A DNA stretch of 64,000 nucleotides from Micavibrio sp. UBA6147 (GTDB lineage: Bacteria > Pseudomonadota > Alphaproteobacteria > Micavibrionales > UBA1664): positions 1 through 64,000 of the forward strand of contig DIUX01000005.1 of the NCBI GenBank assembly GCA_002423185.1, read 5' to 3'. Every line of letters begins with the position of its first letter. Position 1 is the stretch's first letter. The notes under the pieces are model-generated. The model was not told where the DNA came from and did no database searches. It saw only the letters and a list, made by a program, of their open reading frames with translations. Positions 14,887 to 24,316 of the stretch are shown here, piece after piece. Position numbers and translations under genes: made by a program.

Positions 14887-16194
14887 TTACTTTGCGGACA
14901 GGCCGCGCAGCGCAAACCACGCCATCGTGCCGCAGCCCGATAAAATCGCCGCCAGCACCAGTAAGACCAGCTCAACCCCGTAACGATCCATAAAACCGCC
15001 AAGGCTCATTGCCAGAATCACGAACACCAGCCGCATCGACAACGACGCGCAGGATAATATGGTGGCGCGCCGTGCCGATGACACGCGTTTGTTGATTTCG
15101 TCTTGAATGATGGGAAAGCCGATGCCATAGGCCGTCCCGCCGCTCATCAACAAAAACGCCCCCCAAATGCCGGGATACGCGCCGCAGATTAAATAGGCGA
15201 CCGCCAGCCAGCATAAAATCGCCAGCATGACCGAACTGAACCGCATATGACGCTCCAACAAATGCGCCAATTGCGCCCCAAGGCCGCCGCATAAATGGCC
15301 GCCGGCACTGAACGCCCCGAACAGCGAGATCGGCAGGCCGAGCGCCATGTAATAGGGCTGCTGCGTCCAAAACGCCGTGTTCGTGACCCCGAACACCACC
15401 GCAATCATCAACAATAAGCGCCCCAAATACGGGTCTTTGCGGATGGATTGGTTCATCGTGATCGCGATGTCGCGGATCGGGTTGCCGTGGACGGCCTCCT
15501 TGACCCGCTGCGGTTCATAGAGCAACAAACAGCACAGCGTGCTGAGCGCCAGTGCCGCCACCGTCATGCCAATGACGAGGTCGGGGCTGATGCTGTACAA
15601 CGCCGCACCGACAATCGACCCGATGCCGACGGAATACAGCCCGATGCCATGCCGCAAGCCTTCCAGCTTTCGGTACATGCGGGTCATGCGCGCCTCGATC
15701 AAGCTGTCATACAGCAACGCCGAGGGCGTGCCGCTGATGAGGCTCAAACCGACCCCGATGACGACCTGACCGATCAATAAATGCCAGATGTTTTCCATGA
15801 CCCACAGGATGATAAACCCGATGGTTTCAAGGAAAAGTCCGGCAAACATGGCCTTGCGCCGCGTCCAGATGTCGGAAATCCAGCCTGTCGGCACCTCCAT
15901 CACCACAACGGTCAAGGCGAAGACCGCCTCGGCCATCATGAATTGACCCGGCGTGACCCCCGCCTTCAACAAGGCAAAAGGCATAATAACGGGCAAGATA
16001 AACAGAGCCGAGCGCAACACTCCGATCACATTCATGATGCGGATATTGCTGCGAGCCTTGGCACAAACGGATGACCCTTCATGGCGCATAGGAAGGCGCA
16101 AAAACGCCCAGCCATAGCACAGCCTTCGCCACAAACGCCCGATGGTGGTGACGCAAGGCGGCGCGTCATGAAGCGGGTCATTGATTATGGACAT
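14887..16194 (-). CDS. MFS transporter
   Basis: The 435-residue product has about 12 membrane helices. After a polar N-terminus of about 50 residues, helix 2 ends in VPTGWISDIWTRRKAMFAG, the MFS loop 2-3 signature (G-x3-D-x2-x-R-K). It resembles drug-efflux type members but the substrate is not known. The first codons overlap the end of the GNAT gene by 10 bp, so the two genes form one operon. Confidence 0.8.
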   Translation of the reverse strand: MSIINDPLHDAPPCVTTIGRLWRRLCYGWAFLRLPMRHEGSSVCAKARSNIRIMNVIGVLRSALFILPVIMPFALLKAGVTPGQFMMAEAVFALTVVVMEVPTGWISDIWTRRKAMFAGLFLETIGFIILWVMENIWHLLIGQVVIGVGLSLISGTPSALLYDSLIEARMTRMYRKLEGLRHGIGLYSVGIGSIVGAALYSISPDLVIGMTVAALALSTLCCLLLYEPQRVKEAVHGNPIRDIAITMNQSIRKDPYLGRLLLMIAVVFGVTNTAFWTQQPYYMALGLPISLFGAFSAGGHLCGGLGAQLAHLLERHMRFSSVMLAILCWLAVAYLICGAYPGIWGAFLLMSGGTAYGIGFPIIQDEINKRVSSARRATILSCASLSMRLVFVILAMSLGGFMDRYGVELVLLVLAAILSGCGTMAWFALRGLSAK

Positions 16195-16874
16195 CGCCTT
16201 GCCTCCCTGTCTTTATGGTCGCTGTTATCGCTGATTTTCGGCCAATTTTGCCAATCATCGTGATGCCCCCATTGCGCGTTCACGGAGTGCAAATGACCCG
16301 CATTTGACACGCTGTAGACATGCGAGTCGTATACGCCGCCATTGACATGGTCGGGCAATTTTCCTTTCAACACGCCTTCTTTGACAAAGCCGAGCTTTTC
16401 GATCACACGGCGGCTGGCGTCATTGCCATCGGCATGTTCGATGGTGACGTGCCGCGCGCCCATGACTTCAAACGCATAGCGGGTCAAGGCCGCACCGCAC
16501 TCGGTTGCATAGCCCTTTCCTTGCGCCGATTGACGCACCCAATAGCCGATTTCAAAGCGCCGGATCGCCCAATCAAAACGATGCACGCCGGAGCTTACAA
16601 CCAAACGGCCTGTGTCCTTTTCAAAGCCGTGAATCCGCATGTCTTTGCGCAAGATGAAGTCTGCATGGGCGGCGCGGATATTCGCCTCACATTCATCAGC
16701 GGTGAGTTTTTTCTGCGCCCAGATCATCCAGCGGTTCAGGTCGGCCCATGTTTCCTCAACGGCTTCATGCAGCGCTACGCCATCGCCCAGAACGGGAGGG
16801 CGAAGGATCAAGCGATCCGTTTCAATCGGCATCGGCAAGGTGATGAGAATAGGGTTTTTATAGTGGTCTTCCAT
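16185..16874 (-). CDS. GNAT family N-acetyltransferase (RimJ/RimL type)
   Basis: The 229-residue product starts at the ATG preceded by AAGGAGGACACA; a start eight codons earlier is less likely. The family signature is TDRLILRPP near the N-terminus, EIGYWVRQSAQGKGYATECGAALTRYAF for the acetyl-CoA loop (Q/R-x-x-G-x-G/A), and ASRRVIEKLGFVKEGVLKG. Relatives acetylate protein N-termini or small amines. It is upstream of the MFS transporter. The C-terminal 40 residues are outside the conserved fold. Confidence 0.82.
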   Translation of the reverse strand: MEDHYKNPILITLPMPIETDRLILRPPVLGDGVALHEAVEETWADLNRWMIWAQKKLTADECEANIRAAHADFILRKDMRIHGFEKDTGRLVVSSGVHRFDWAIRRFEIGYWVRQSAQGKGYATECGAALTRYAFEVMGARHVTIEHADGNDASRRVIEKLGFVKEGVLKGKLPDHVNGGVYDSHVYSVSNAGHLHSVNAQWGHHDDWQNWPKISDNSDHKDREARRCP

Positions 16875-17038
16875 TGTGTCCTCCTTGTTGATTTTCAAAG
16901 TTATAGGCCAAAAAACAACGGGCTGCGCCGTCTACGAAGAGCGGAGCAGGGGAGGACAGATCAATAAAAAGAAAAACTTTTGGCTGGATCGGTCGGTCTG
17001 CTCTTTCTTCGAAGCAGGGCGACCGTTGTGTTCAAGCG

Positions 17039-17287
17039 TTAACGGATCGTCCCTGAGCGCGTGCCGGTTTCAATGGAACCGGAAGCCTTGCCCGTAAGCT
17101 CTGCCCCTGAAAACTTGGCGACAAAATCGGCCGGTTCTTGGGGGGCGAAATCACGGGTATTGCCGCCATATGGCGCATAAAACACATCACATGGCGCCAT
17201 GGCTTGCATGGCGTTGGTGCGGGCGTCGAATGCGGTCACAGCCCATTGATCCATCGAGGGATTCATGCGGGCAATGGCGGTTCTCAT
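17039..17287 (-). CDS. Small hypothetical protein
   Basis: The 82-residue frame starts MRTAIARMNPSMDQWAV, with AGGAGAAGACC just before the ATG. No signal peptide or membrane segment is present and no family is recognised. The good ribosome site and core-like codon use favour a real gene over a chance frame. Its C-terminus is rich in Gly, Thr and Ser. Confidence 0.45.
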   Translation of the reverse strand: MRTAIARMNPSMDQWAVTAFDARTNAMQAMAPCDVFYAPYGGNTRDFAPQEPADFVAKFSGAELTGKASGSIETGTRSGTIR

Positions 17288-17385
17288 GGTCTTCTCCTGA
17301 TAAGCGTGAGCCCCCATGAAACCACAAAAGACATTCTGGACGCAATTATTTTTTTTGCGATGCAGCATGATGTGCCGAGCAGCCG

Positions 17386-17598
17386 TTAAAAATCAACGCA
17401 TTTTCCGGCCAGTTCCCAATCGCCATAGCGGGTGGGCTCGGGCCCCTTGCGTCCGCCGATTTCCCTGATGTCCAAGGCTTGGTCGGTGGTTTCATCGGTG
17501 GCCGCGAGAGCGGGCGCGACAAGGGGCGTAGTCAGCGGCGCGGCGGCTGGCGTCGGGGGCGTTGATTTTTCGCTGTGATGCGGTATTTTCTTGTCCAT
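17386..17598 (-). CDS. Succinate dehydrogenase assembly factor 4 family protein (DUF1674)
   Basis: The 70-residue product ends with REIGGRKGPEPTRYGDWE followed by AGKCVDF, the diagnostic C-terminal motif of DUF1674/SdhAF4. The family helps insert FAD into, or protects, SdhA. The N-terminal half is low-complexity Pro/Ala/Thr. A longer upstream frame exists but is antisense to chorismate mutase and was not used. The two genes are divergent. Confidence 0.85.
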   Translation of the reverse strand: MDKKIPHHSEKSTPPTPAAAPLTTPLVAPALAATDETTDQALDIREIGGRKGPEPTRYGDWELAGKCVDF

Positions 17599-17664
17599 GG
17601 GGCAATAGTGCCGTAAATAAAGGCCTCGGTAAAGACACAAAAATGCAAACCGCAAGAGGATAGC

Positions 17665-17967
17665 ATGACGCAAGACAAGGCAAATGACCGCGAACTTTTG
17701 AAGCCGTACCGCGAACAAATTGACGCCATTGACGACCAATTGGTGGATTTGTTGGTGAAGCGGTTCGATATCGTGCGTGAAGTCGGCCGCCTCAAAACGG
17801 AAAAATCCTTGACGGTTGTGCAATCTGCCCGCGTTGTCGAGGTCATTGAACGCAACGCACAACGCGCCGCGTCAAAGGGATTTGACCCCGATGTGGTGCG
17901 CCAGATTTATACGCTGTTGATTGACTATGCGCACCGCCTTGAGCATAAAATTATGGACGCGCAATAG
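17665..17967 (+). CDS. Chorismate mutase (AroQ type)
   Basis: The 100-residue all-helical protein shows the AroQ pattern: YREQIDAIDDQLVDLLVKR, then a helix with VGRLKTEK supplying active-site Arg and Lys, and VVEVIERNAQRAASKGFD. The family converts chorismate to prephenate for Phe and Tyr synthesis. The length fits the monofunctional type. No other aromatic genes are adjacent. htpX follows. Confidence 0.88.
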   Translation: MTQDKANDRELLKPYREQIDAIDDQLVDLLVKRFDIVREVGRLKTEKSLTVVQSARVVEVIERNAQRAASKGFDPDVVRQIYTLLIDYAHRLEHKIMDAQ

Positions 17968-18034
17968 ACAAAGTGCGGACTACGGACAAACGGATCAGAC
18001 AAACAAGACAAACAGACAAAAGGTTCAGGCAACT

Positions 18035-18904
18035 ATGTCAGGATATGTAAGAACAGCGATGCTGATGGCCGCCATGACGGCCTTGTTTATGGGAATCGGG
18101 TATTTGCTCGGGGCGCAGACAGGGCTTGTGATTGCCTTTATTGCGGCGTTTTGCATGAATATTTTTGCCTATTGGAACAGCGGCTCGATCGTCCTGCGCA
18201 TGTACCGCGCCCGCGAAGTCGATGAAAATTCGGCGGCCTCCCTATACGGAATGGTGCGGCAATTGGCGGTGAATGCGGAATTGCCGATGCCCAAAGTCTA
18301 TATCATCGACAACCCACAGCCCAATGCCTTTGCCACCGGACGCAACCCGCAAAACGCCGCCGTTGCCGCGACAACAGGATTGCTGGAGCGTTTGAGCCGT
18401 GAGGAAATCGCCGGCGTCATGGCGCATGAATTGGCGCATATCAAAAACCACGACACCCTCATCATGACCATCACCGCGACCCTTGCCGGTGCCATTTCGA
18501 TGCTGGCGAATTTTGCGATGTTTTTCGGCCATGGCAATGATCGGGAGAATCGTATGGGGATTGTCGGGGTGCTGGCGCTGTCTATTCTTGCCCCGCTCGC
18601 CGCGGCCTTGGTGCAGATGGCGATCAGCCGCTCCCGCGAATATGAGGCCGACCGCATTGGCGCGGAAATCTGTCAACGGCCGGAGTGGCTGGCCTCGGCA
18701 CTGGAACAAATTGCAGACGCCGCACAGCGGATCGACAATATGGATGCGGAAAACAACCCCGCCACGGCGCATATGTTTATTATCAACCCGCTTCACGCGC
18801 GCTCGGTTGACTCGCTGTTTTCAACGCATCCGTCCACCCAAGAGCGCGTGCGCAGGCTCCGCGCCATGGTGCGGGCTGGGGTGCAGGGCGGGGTGCGAGC
18901 ATGA
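18035..18904 (+). CDS. htpX: Zinc metalloprotease HtpX
   Basis: The 289-residue inner-membrane protease takes part in membrane protein quality control. Two N-terminal membrane helices (about 5-25 and 28-48) precede the HELAH zinc motif in VMAHELAHIKNHDTLI, and two more hydrophobic segments follow. SREYEADRIGAE gives the third zinc ligand (Glu). The start at 18035 matches family length; the frame is open further upstream but overlaps chorismate mutase. Its stop overlaps the rsmB start (ATGA). Confidence 0.95.
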   Translation: MSGYVRTAMLMAAMTALFMGIGYLLGAQTGLVIAFIAAFCMNIFAYWNSGSIVLRMYRAREVDENSAASLYGMVRQLAVNAELPMPKVYIIDNPQPNAFATGRNPQNAAVAATTGLLERLSREEIAGVMAHELAHIKNHDTLIMTITATLAGAISMLANFAMFFGHGNDRENRMGIVGVLALSILAPLAAALVQMAISRSREYEADRIGAEICQRPEWLASALEQIADAAQRIDNMDAENNPATAHMFIINPLHARSVDSLFSTHPSTQERVRRLRAMVRAGVQGGVRA

Positions 18905-20433
18905 CGCAGGATAAAAACCCCCCGCGTCAAGGCGCGGCAGGCGATAAAAGCGCCGATAAAAGCGCCGGCAAAAACACGGGCAAAACCACACGATTTTTTC
19001 CAAAGGCGGAAGGCGATCCTAAGGGGCCATTAAAGGCCAGAGCGCCGGTTGCCGAAGGGCTGTCCGCGCGGATGGCGGCGTTTGATGTGCTCAAAGCCGT
19101 TGTGATAAACGGGGCGCAGCTTGACCACGCGCTGGAGCGTGTCTTTGACGCGGGGAAAGGGGCAAATGCGGGCGGCCATTCGGGCGGCGGCTTGTCGGAT
19201 CAAGACCGCCGTTTTGTTCACCATCTCGTCATGAATGTTTTGCGTCATTATGGCCGTTTGGATGAGGCGTGCATCGCCCTGACCGACAAGAAAAAGGCGA
19301 TTAAGCCGCCGGAATTGCGGTTGATCGCGCTCTTGGCCATGACCCAGATATGGCTCATGGAGGTGCCGGATTATGCGGCGGTTGACACGGCTTTGCGCCT
19401 CGCGATCAAAAAAGGATTGGCGCGGCAAAAGGGTTTTTTGAATGCACTGCTGCGCCGCGCGACATGCGAAGACGGCGTCAAAGCATTTCAGGCCGCGTCA
19501 TTATCGGGTCATTACCCCGCATGGCTTGCAAAACTGTGGCGCACGGATTACGGCAAGGATGCCGCGGACGCGATTATGAATGGCTCGGTGTCTGAGCCTG
19601 ATCTTGATCTGACATGCCGTGATGCGGCGATGCGTGATGTCTATGCGCAGAAATTGGATGCTTTGCCGGTTGGTTTTGCGGGGCTGCGCTTGCCGAAGGC
19701 GGCGGATCGGCCGCCGATTACCGATCTTGAGGGCTATGAGGAAGGTGATTGGTGGGTTCAAGATGCCGCCTCCGCCGCGCCTGTAGCCCTAATGGCGGCT
19801 CGGATCGGGGATCTGAGCGGGAAGCGGATATTGGATGTGTGCGCCGCCCCGGGGGGCAAAACGCTCCAGCTCGCGGTTGCGGGGGCGGATGTCACGGCGC
19901 TGGATATCTCTGCGGGGCGAATGCGGCGTGTTGAAGAAAACGCCGACCGCATCGGGGTGCAAAATCGGGTCAATGTCGTCGTTGCGGATGTTTTGACCTA
20001 TGAATGTGATAAACCTTTTGATGTTGTTGTTTTGGATGCGCCGTGTACGGCAACGGGCACATTGCGCCGCAATCCGGATGTGCTGCTCCATAAGGCTTTG
20101 GGTCAAATGCATGAACTTGTGGCGCTTCAATCGCGCATGTTGACCCATGTTGCGTCATCTGTGGCGGTGGGGGGGTATTTGCTGTATTGCACCTGTTCCT
20201 TGCAAAAGCAAGAAGGTGAGAAACAAATTGATTTGTTCCTTGAAAGAAACGCGAGTTTCTCCGCGGAGCGATTTGATTTTTCAGACAAATTTGCGGCTCT
20301 TGGTGATGAGGGGGTGGATGAGCTTTCTCGGCCAGTCATTGATTCTTCTGGATATTTCAGGGCGCTGCCCGCCGCCTATCCCTTGCGGGGAGATGGTTTC
20401 TTTGCGGCCTTGTTAAAGAAAAACAAAGAATAA
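18901..20433 (+). CDS. rsmB: 16S rRNA (cytosine967-C5)-methyltransferase
   Basis: The 510-residue product has a Lys-rich N-terminal extension of about 50 residues, a NusB-like RNA-binding domain (with QDRRFVHHLVMNVL), then a Rossmann methyltransferase domain. SAM motif I is DVCAAPGGKTLQLA. The catalytic cysteines are in VVLDAPCTATGTLRRNPD and LLYCTCSLQ. The arrangement rsmB-rpe-heparinase is common in alphaproteobacteria. Start codon overlap with htpX (ATGA) suggests coupling. Confidence 0.93.
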   Translation: MTQDKNPPRQGAAGDKSADKSAGKNTGKTTRFFPKAEGDPKGPLKARAPVAEGLSARMAAFDVLKAVVINGAQLDHALERVFDAGKGANAGGHSGGGLSDQDRRFVHHLVMNVLRHYGRLDEACIALTDKKKAIKPPELRLIALLAMTQIWLMEVPDYAAVDTALRLAIKKGLARQKGFLNALLRRATCEDGVKAFQAASLSGHYPAWLAKLWRTDYGKDAADAIMNGSVSEPDLDLTCRDAAMRDVYAQKLDALPVGFAGLRLPKAADRPPITDLEGYEEGDWWVQDAASAAPVALMAARIGDLSGKRILDVCAAPGGKTLQLAVAGADVTALDISAGRMRRVEENADRIGVQNRVNVVVADVLTYECDKPFDVVVLDAPCTATGTLRRNPDVLLHKALGQMHELVALQSRMLTHVASSVAVGGYLLYCTCSLQKQEGEKQIDLFLERNASFSAERFDFSDKFAALGDEGVDELSRPVIDSSGYFRALPAAYPLRGDGFFAALLKKNKE

Positions 20434-20558
20434 AAATAAACCCCTTCATTGATTGAATAAAACACCGATTCTTGATACACTGCATGAGCAAGCGCGCCGC
20501 TTGCGTCTTGCGTCGTTTATTCCCTGACGTCATTCATCCGCAACATTATCGGTTCATT

Positions 20559-21221
20559 ATGCCCCCATCAGATATTAAAATTGCTCCGTCTATTTTATCC
20601 GCCGATTTTGCGGCGTTGGGGCGCGATGTTGCGGCAATTGACGCGGCCGGTGCGGATTACATTCATATTGACGTCATGGACGGTCATTTCGTGCCGAATT
20701 TGACCTTCGGCCCGCCGGTGATCAAGGCAATCCGCCCCTACACCAAAAAGATTTTTGACGTGCATTTGATGATTGCGCCGGCTGACCCTCTTTTGCACGA
20801 TTTTGCGGAGGCCGGTGCGGATATCATCACCATCCATGCCGAGGCCGGTGCCCACACGCATCGCAGCTTGCAAAGCATCAAGGCGATGGGCAAAAAGGCG
20901 GGGATAGCCCTGAATCCCGCAACCCCTGCGGATGCGGTTGACCATGTGATGGACCTTGTCGATTTGATATTGGTGATGACGGTGAACCCTGGCTTTGGCG
21001 GGCAATCCTTTATCTCGATGCCCGATAAAATCGCGGCTATTCGCGAGAAAATTAAAAAAACAGGCCGCGATATTGACCTTGAGGTTGATGGCGGCGTGAA
21101 CCCGCAAACCGCGCGTGAAGTGATCGCGGCAGGGGCGAATGTGTTGGTCGCTGGAACCGCGGTTTTCAAAGGCGGCACGGATCATTATGCGGCGGCAATC
21201 AAGGCCCTGCGCGGCGAATAA
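20559..21221 (+). CDS. rpe: Ribulose-phosphate 3-epimerase
   Basis: The 220-residue TIM-barrel enzyme interconverts ribulose-5-P and xylulose-5-P. KIAPSILSADFAALG opens the chain, IHIDVMDGHFVPNLTFGP holds the catalytic Asp and metal ligands, and LEVDGGVNPQTA and NVLVAGTAVF are the later signature. The ATG at 20559 gives the family length; an earlier in-frame ATG adds 29 non-conserved residues. Confidence 0.95.
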   Translation: MPPSDIKIAPSILSADFAALGRDVAAIDAAGADYIHIDVMDGHFVPNLTFGPPVIKAIRPYTKKIFDVHLMIAPADPLLHDFAEAGADIITIHAEAGAHTHRSLQSIKAMGKKAGIALNPATPADAVDHVMDLVDLILVMTVNPGFGGQSFISMPDKIAAIREKIKKTGRDIDLEVDGGVNPQTAREVIAAGANVLVAGTAVFKGGTDHYAAAIKALRGE

Positions 21222-21247
21222 AGTCTAAAAACGATCCGTGCAATGCG

Positions 21248-23017
21248 GTGAGTGATTTTAAGGGGGATAAAGCCCCCACCATGCCGAGAAGGTGTGACGA
21301 TCAAGATGCGCCGCAAAGCGTGTCAGTGTACAACGAAAGAAAAGGAAGCCTCCTTTTGACCATGATGCTGGATGACCTGTTTGGCAAATTATACGACAAG
21401 GCGCATGAAATGACCTGTGGGTCAATTCTGTATCGCCTGTCTTTGCTCGGCACACAGAGCGCCCAGCTCATCCAGACCCCATCGGATATCTGGCAAGGTG
21501 ACGCAGGGCGGGGGCAATGGCTGTGCAGCGGTTCCTTTGAATTTGAAGGCACGCAGATTGCCCTCGGCAAAGACGGTTGGGAAAACGACGCGATTTTGAC
21601 CCATCCGTTCTGGGCGGGCTATGCGATGCGGTTTGACTGGCTGCGCGACCTCAAGGCCTTGGGCGGGGATGTCGGGCGTTTGGGCGCTCGGCACTACGTC
21701 AAGGACTGGATTGATTGCTACCATAATTGGGATGCCCGCGCGTGGGGTGCGGGGTGGACGGGGCGCAGAATCGCCAATTGGCTGAGCCATTTTGAATTTT
21801 TCGCGCGCAGCGCACCGGATGATTTTATTGATCTTGTTATTGCGTCATTATCGCGTCAATTGCGGCATTTGACCCGCGTGCCGGCGCACCGCATTCGTGA
21901 GGATGAGATGCTGCAAGCCGCCAAGGGACTTATCTTCGGAGGTTTGTGCCTTGAAGGGCAAGAGATTGCCTTGGCGCAGGGTGAGGCGTTGCTGAAGAAG
22001 GCTTTGGAAGCACAAATTCTCGCCGATGGGGGGCATGTGTCGCGCTCGCCGCAAATCCTCCTCGATTGGGCGTGTGATTGCATGGATATTTTAATGCTGG
22101 TGCGCAAATGCCATTACACGGGTCATAGCGATGCTTTTGGCGTTTTGGCGCAAACGCTTGACCGTATGGTGCAGGCCTTGCGGTTCTTCCGCTGTAAGGA
22201 CGGGAAATTGCCGTTGTTTAACGGCGCGCAAGAAGGTGATGCAAACCGGCTTGAAACCCTCTTCCGTTACGCCGATAACCGCAGCCGCAAGGTGCTCTCA
22301 GCCCTGCCGGAAAGCGGTTATGAACGGCTGGTTCAAGACAAAACACAGATTATCTTTGATGTCGGCGTGCCGCCCAAACGCAAACATAACCATGCCACAC
22401 ATGCCGGCCTTCTGGCCTTTGAGTGCAGCTATGGCAAGGAACGCTTGATCGTGAATTGCGGGACGCACCCTGTCTGCCCCGAATGGGGACATATTTTAAA
22501 GAGCTCGGCGGCGCATTCAACGCTGATTGTGGACGAGCGCAATTCTTGCGAGATTTTGCCGGATGGCCATATTGGCCGAACACCCGCGGCGCCAAAGCTG
22601 CGTAAAACCGAAAATCGCCACGGCGTTTTGATTGAGGCCGAACATGCGGGCTATGAGGTGTCGCTCGGCCTCACCCATATGCGGCGCCTGTTCATGACCG
22701 AACGCGGCCACGATATTCGCGGCGAAGATTTATTAATGGCGGAAAACACGTTGAAAGATGAGGTCGGCTATGCCATTCGCTTTCATCTTCACCCGCGGGC
22801 GCAGGTGACCTTGGTGCAAGGGGGCACGGAGGCGCTGATTAAGCTCCCCAGCGGCGCCGGATGGCGGTTCCGCCAAGACGGCGCAAGTCTAGGGCTTGAG
22901 GCGAGCATTTATCTTGGCAAGGGAACGATTCCGCGCAAAACAAACCAGATTGTCCTGAGCGGGCGGTTCACCGGCGGGCTGGATGTTGTGAAATGGGCGT
23001 TACAGCTTGAGGGCTGA
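21248..23017 (+). CDS. Heparinase II/III family protein
   Basis: The product has 589 residues when started at GTG 21248. A GGGGG-ATAAAG-CCCCC hairpin (21263-21278) lies between this GTG and the next in-frame ATG at 21281, so the true start is unclear. Features are HNWDARAWGAGWTGRRIANW in the alpha-helical toroid, AGLLAFECSYGKERLIVNCG and AHSTLIVDERNSCEI in the C-terminal beta-sandwich. The family contains polysaccharide lyases, but the version beside rpe in alphaproteobacteria has no proven substrate. Confidence 0.8.
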   Translation: MSDFKGDKAPTMPRRCDDQDAPQSVSVYNERKGSLLLTMMLDDLFGKLYDKAHEMTCGSILYRLSLLGTQSAQLIQTPSDIWQGDAGRGQWLCSGSFEFEGTQIALGKDGWENDAILTHPFWAGYAMRFDWLRDLKALGGDVGRLGARHYVKDWIDCYHNWDARAWGAGWTGRRIANWLSHFEFFARSAPDDFIDLVIASLSRQLRHLTRVPAHRIREDEMLQAAKGLIFGGLCLEGQEIALAQGEALLKKALEAQILADGGHVSRSPQILLDWACDCMDILMLVRKCHYTGHSDAFGVLAQTLDRMVQALRFFRCKDGKLPLFNGAQEGDANRLETLFRYADNRSRKVLSALPESGYERLVQDKTQIIFDVGVPPKRKHNHATHAGLLAFECSYGKERLIVNCGTHPVCPEWGHILKSSAAHSTLIVDERNSCEILPDGHIGRTPAAPKLRKTENRHGVLIEAEHAGYEVSLGLTHMRRLFMTERGHDIRGEDLLMAENTLKDEVGYAIRFHLHPRAQVTLVQGGTEALIKLPSGAGWRFRQDGASLGLEASIYLGKGTIPRKTNQIVLSGRFTGGLDVVKWALQLEG

Positions 23018-23096
23018 GCGGAGCTTATACGGCTCTTGCGCTTTTTTTGCGTCATTAGAGGGGTGCAAAAGCGGGTCATGACCCCGTTTTGGGTTC

Positions 23097-24296
23097 CTAA
23101 GACGGGTTGTTGTTCAGCAAAGACTGGAACTCAATTTCGCGTTTGCGGGCATCAAGATAAAACATTTCGGCAATACCGCTATACCCTTGATCGGGCGTCA
23201 GGGTTTGGGTCAGGAGCTGCTGTAAATTTTTATCGACATCGCCATCGGCATTATGCTGAATCGCGCTCCTAAGATGTTCGGCCTTGGCGGGAATAATCCC
23301 GAGTCCGTGCTGAGTGACAAGGTTTTCGGCGAAAACCTGCTTCATCGCTTCGCGTTCCAAAATCGTGAAAACGTCAATTTTGATCCATCGTGCCAGTTTT
23401 CGGGGATGGATGAGTTGCATCGCCGTGTCAATCATTTCACACCGATTATGTTGGAAACGGTCGGCATGCAGCCATGCTTCGATGAGGTCATGCGGGCTGG
23501 AGAACGCCAGCGAAAGAGCCGCAATGCGCCCCTTTTCGACATAGGTTTCGAGTTTTTTATCAATGTCGTGACTGCACCGCAGGCAGTTTTCAAGTACAAG
23601 CCGCCCGTTCAATGCCCCTTCCTCACCGACTTTGTAGCCGTTGAAACAGGTCAGGAACATCGAAGGATTCGCGTCAATAACCGACCCGAAATTCAGGCTG
23701 TCGCGGATGACTTGCGGGTAAGACGCGATGTCTTCCACTAAGGATAAATAAGCGTGAATAAGGTCTTGTGAACGGCAATGATCCAAAAACGGATAGGTTA
23801 ATCCGCCTGCGAATTTATAGGCGGGCTTTGCGTTGTCTTGCATAACAGGGGGCAGGATATAAGGCTCAAAAGCGCTTTTAAGGCGGGCCTCAAGCATTGG
23901 GTGCTCTTGCCGCAGATGGAGTAAATGATCCATCATGAACGTCAGGTTGATGCGGTACAGATGGCTGTCTTCCACCATTTGCAGAAGGTTCTTGAAATCT
24001 TTTTCGGTCAGGTTCAAGAAATCGAGGATTTTATCGGGGGATGGATGCGTAAACAGGCGGTCGGCCTCTTCCGCGTCATCGGTTGCGGTCGTGCTGAACG
24101 CAATCATGAAGCCTTGGGACGGGGCAAGGGGCAGTCCCTTGCTGCGGTACTGTGCAAGGGCTTTTTTCAAGTCGAAATACGCGGATTCGCTGGACATATC
24201 GAATTTAAATGCGGCCTTCACCGGATGTTGCTCTTTATCGTTATCTGTTTCTTCCCCTCCAGCATGACGCGCCAAAGTTAAAAGGCGGTTAAGCAA
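23097..24296 (-). CDS. Hypothetical protein
   Basis: The 399-residue product is soluble, rich in helices, and has no signal peptide or membrane span. It contains LDFLNLTEKDFKNLLQM near residue 92 and FLTCFNGYKVGEEGALNGR near 215. I recognise no family. Base composition is like the core genome. It is convergent with the heparinase-family gene and follows the fghA-adhC pair on the minus strand, with no evident link to formaldehyde metabolism. Confidence 0.65.
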   Translation of the reverse strand: MLNRLLTLARHAGGEETDNDKEQHPVKAAFKFDMSSESAYFDLKKALAQYRSKGLPLAPSQGFMIAFSTTATDDAEEADRLFTHPSPDKILDFLNLTEKDFKNLLQMVEDSHLYRINLTFMMDHLLHLRQEHPMLEARLKSAFEPYILPPVMQDNAKPAYKFAGGLTYPFLDHCRSQDLIHAYLSLVEDIASYPQVIRDSLNFGSVIDANPSMFLTCFNGYKVGEEGALNGRLVLENCLRCSHDIDKKLETYVEKGRIAALSLAFSSPHDLIEAWLHADRFQHNRCEMIDTAMQLIHPRKLARWIKIDVFTILEREAMKQVFAENLVTQHGLGIIPAKAEHLRSAIQHNADGDVDKNLQQLLTQTLTPDQGYSGIAEMFYLDARKREIEFQSLLNNNPS

Positions 24297-24316
24297 CGGG
24301 GCATTCGAAAAGAATG

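Noticed and set aside
16320..16967. Plus-strand 215-codon frame
   Set aside because: Antisense to the GNAT gene, which has a strong ribosome site and family motifs.
17599..17862. N-terminal extension of the SdhAF4 frame
   Set aside because: It runs antisense through chorismate mutase; the conserved protein needs only the part from 17598.
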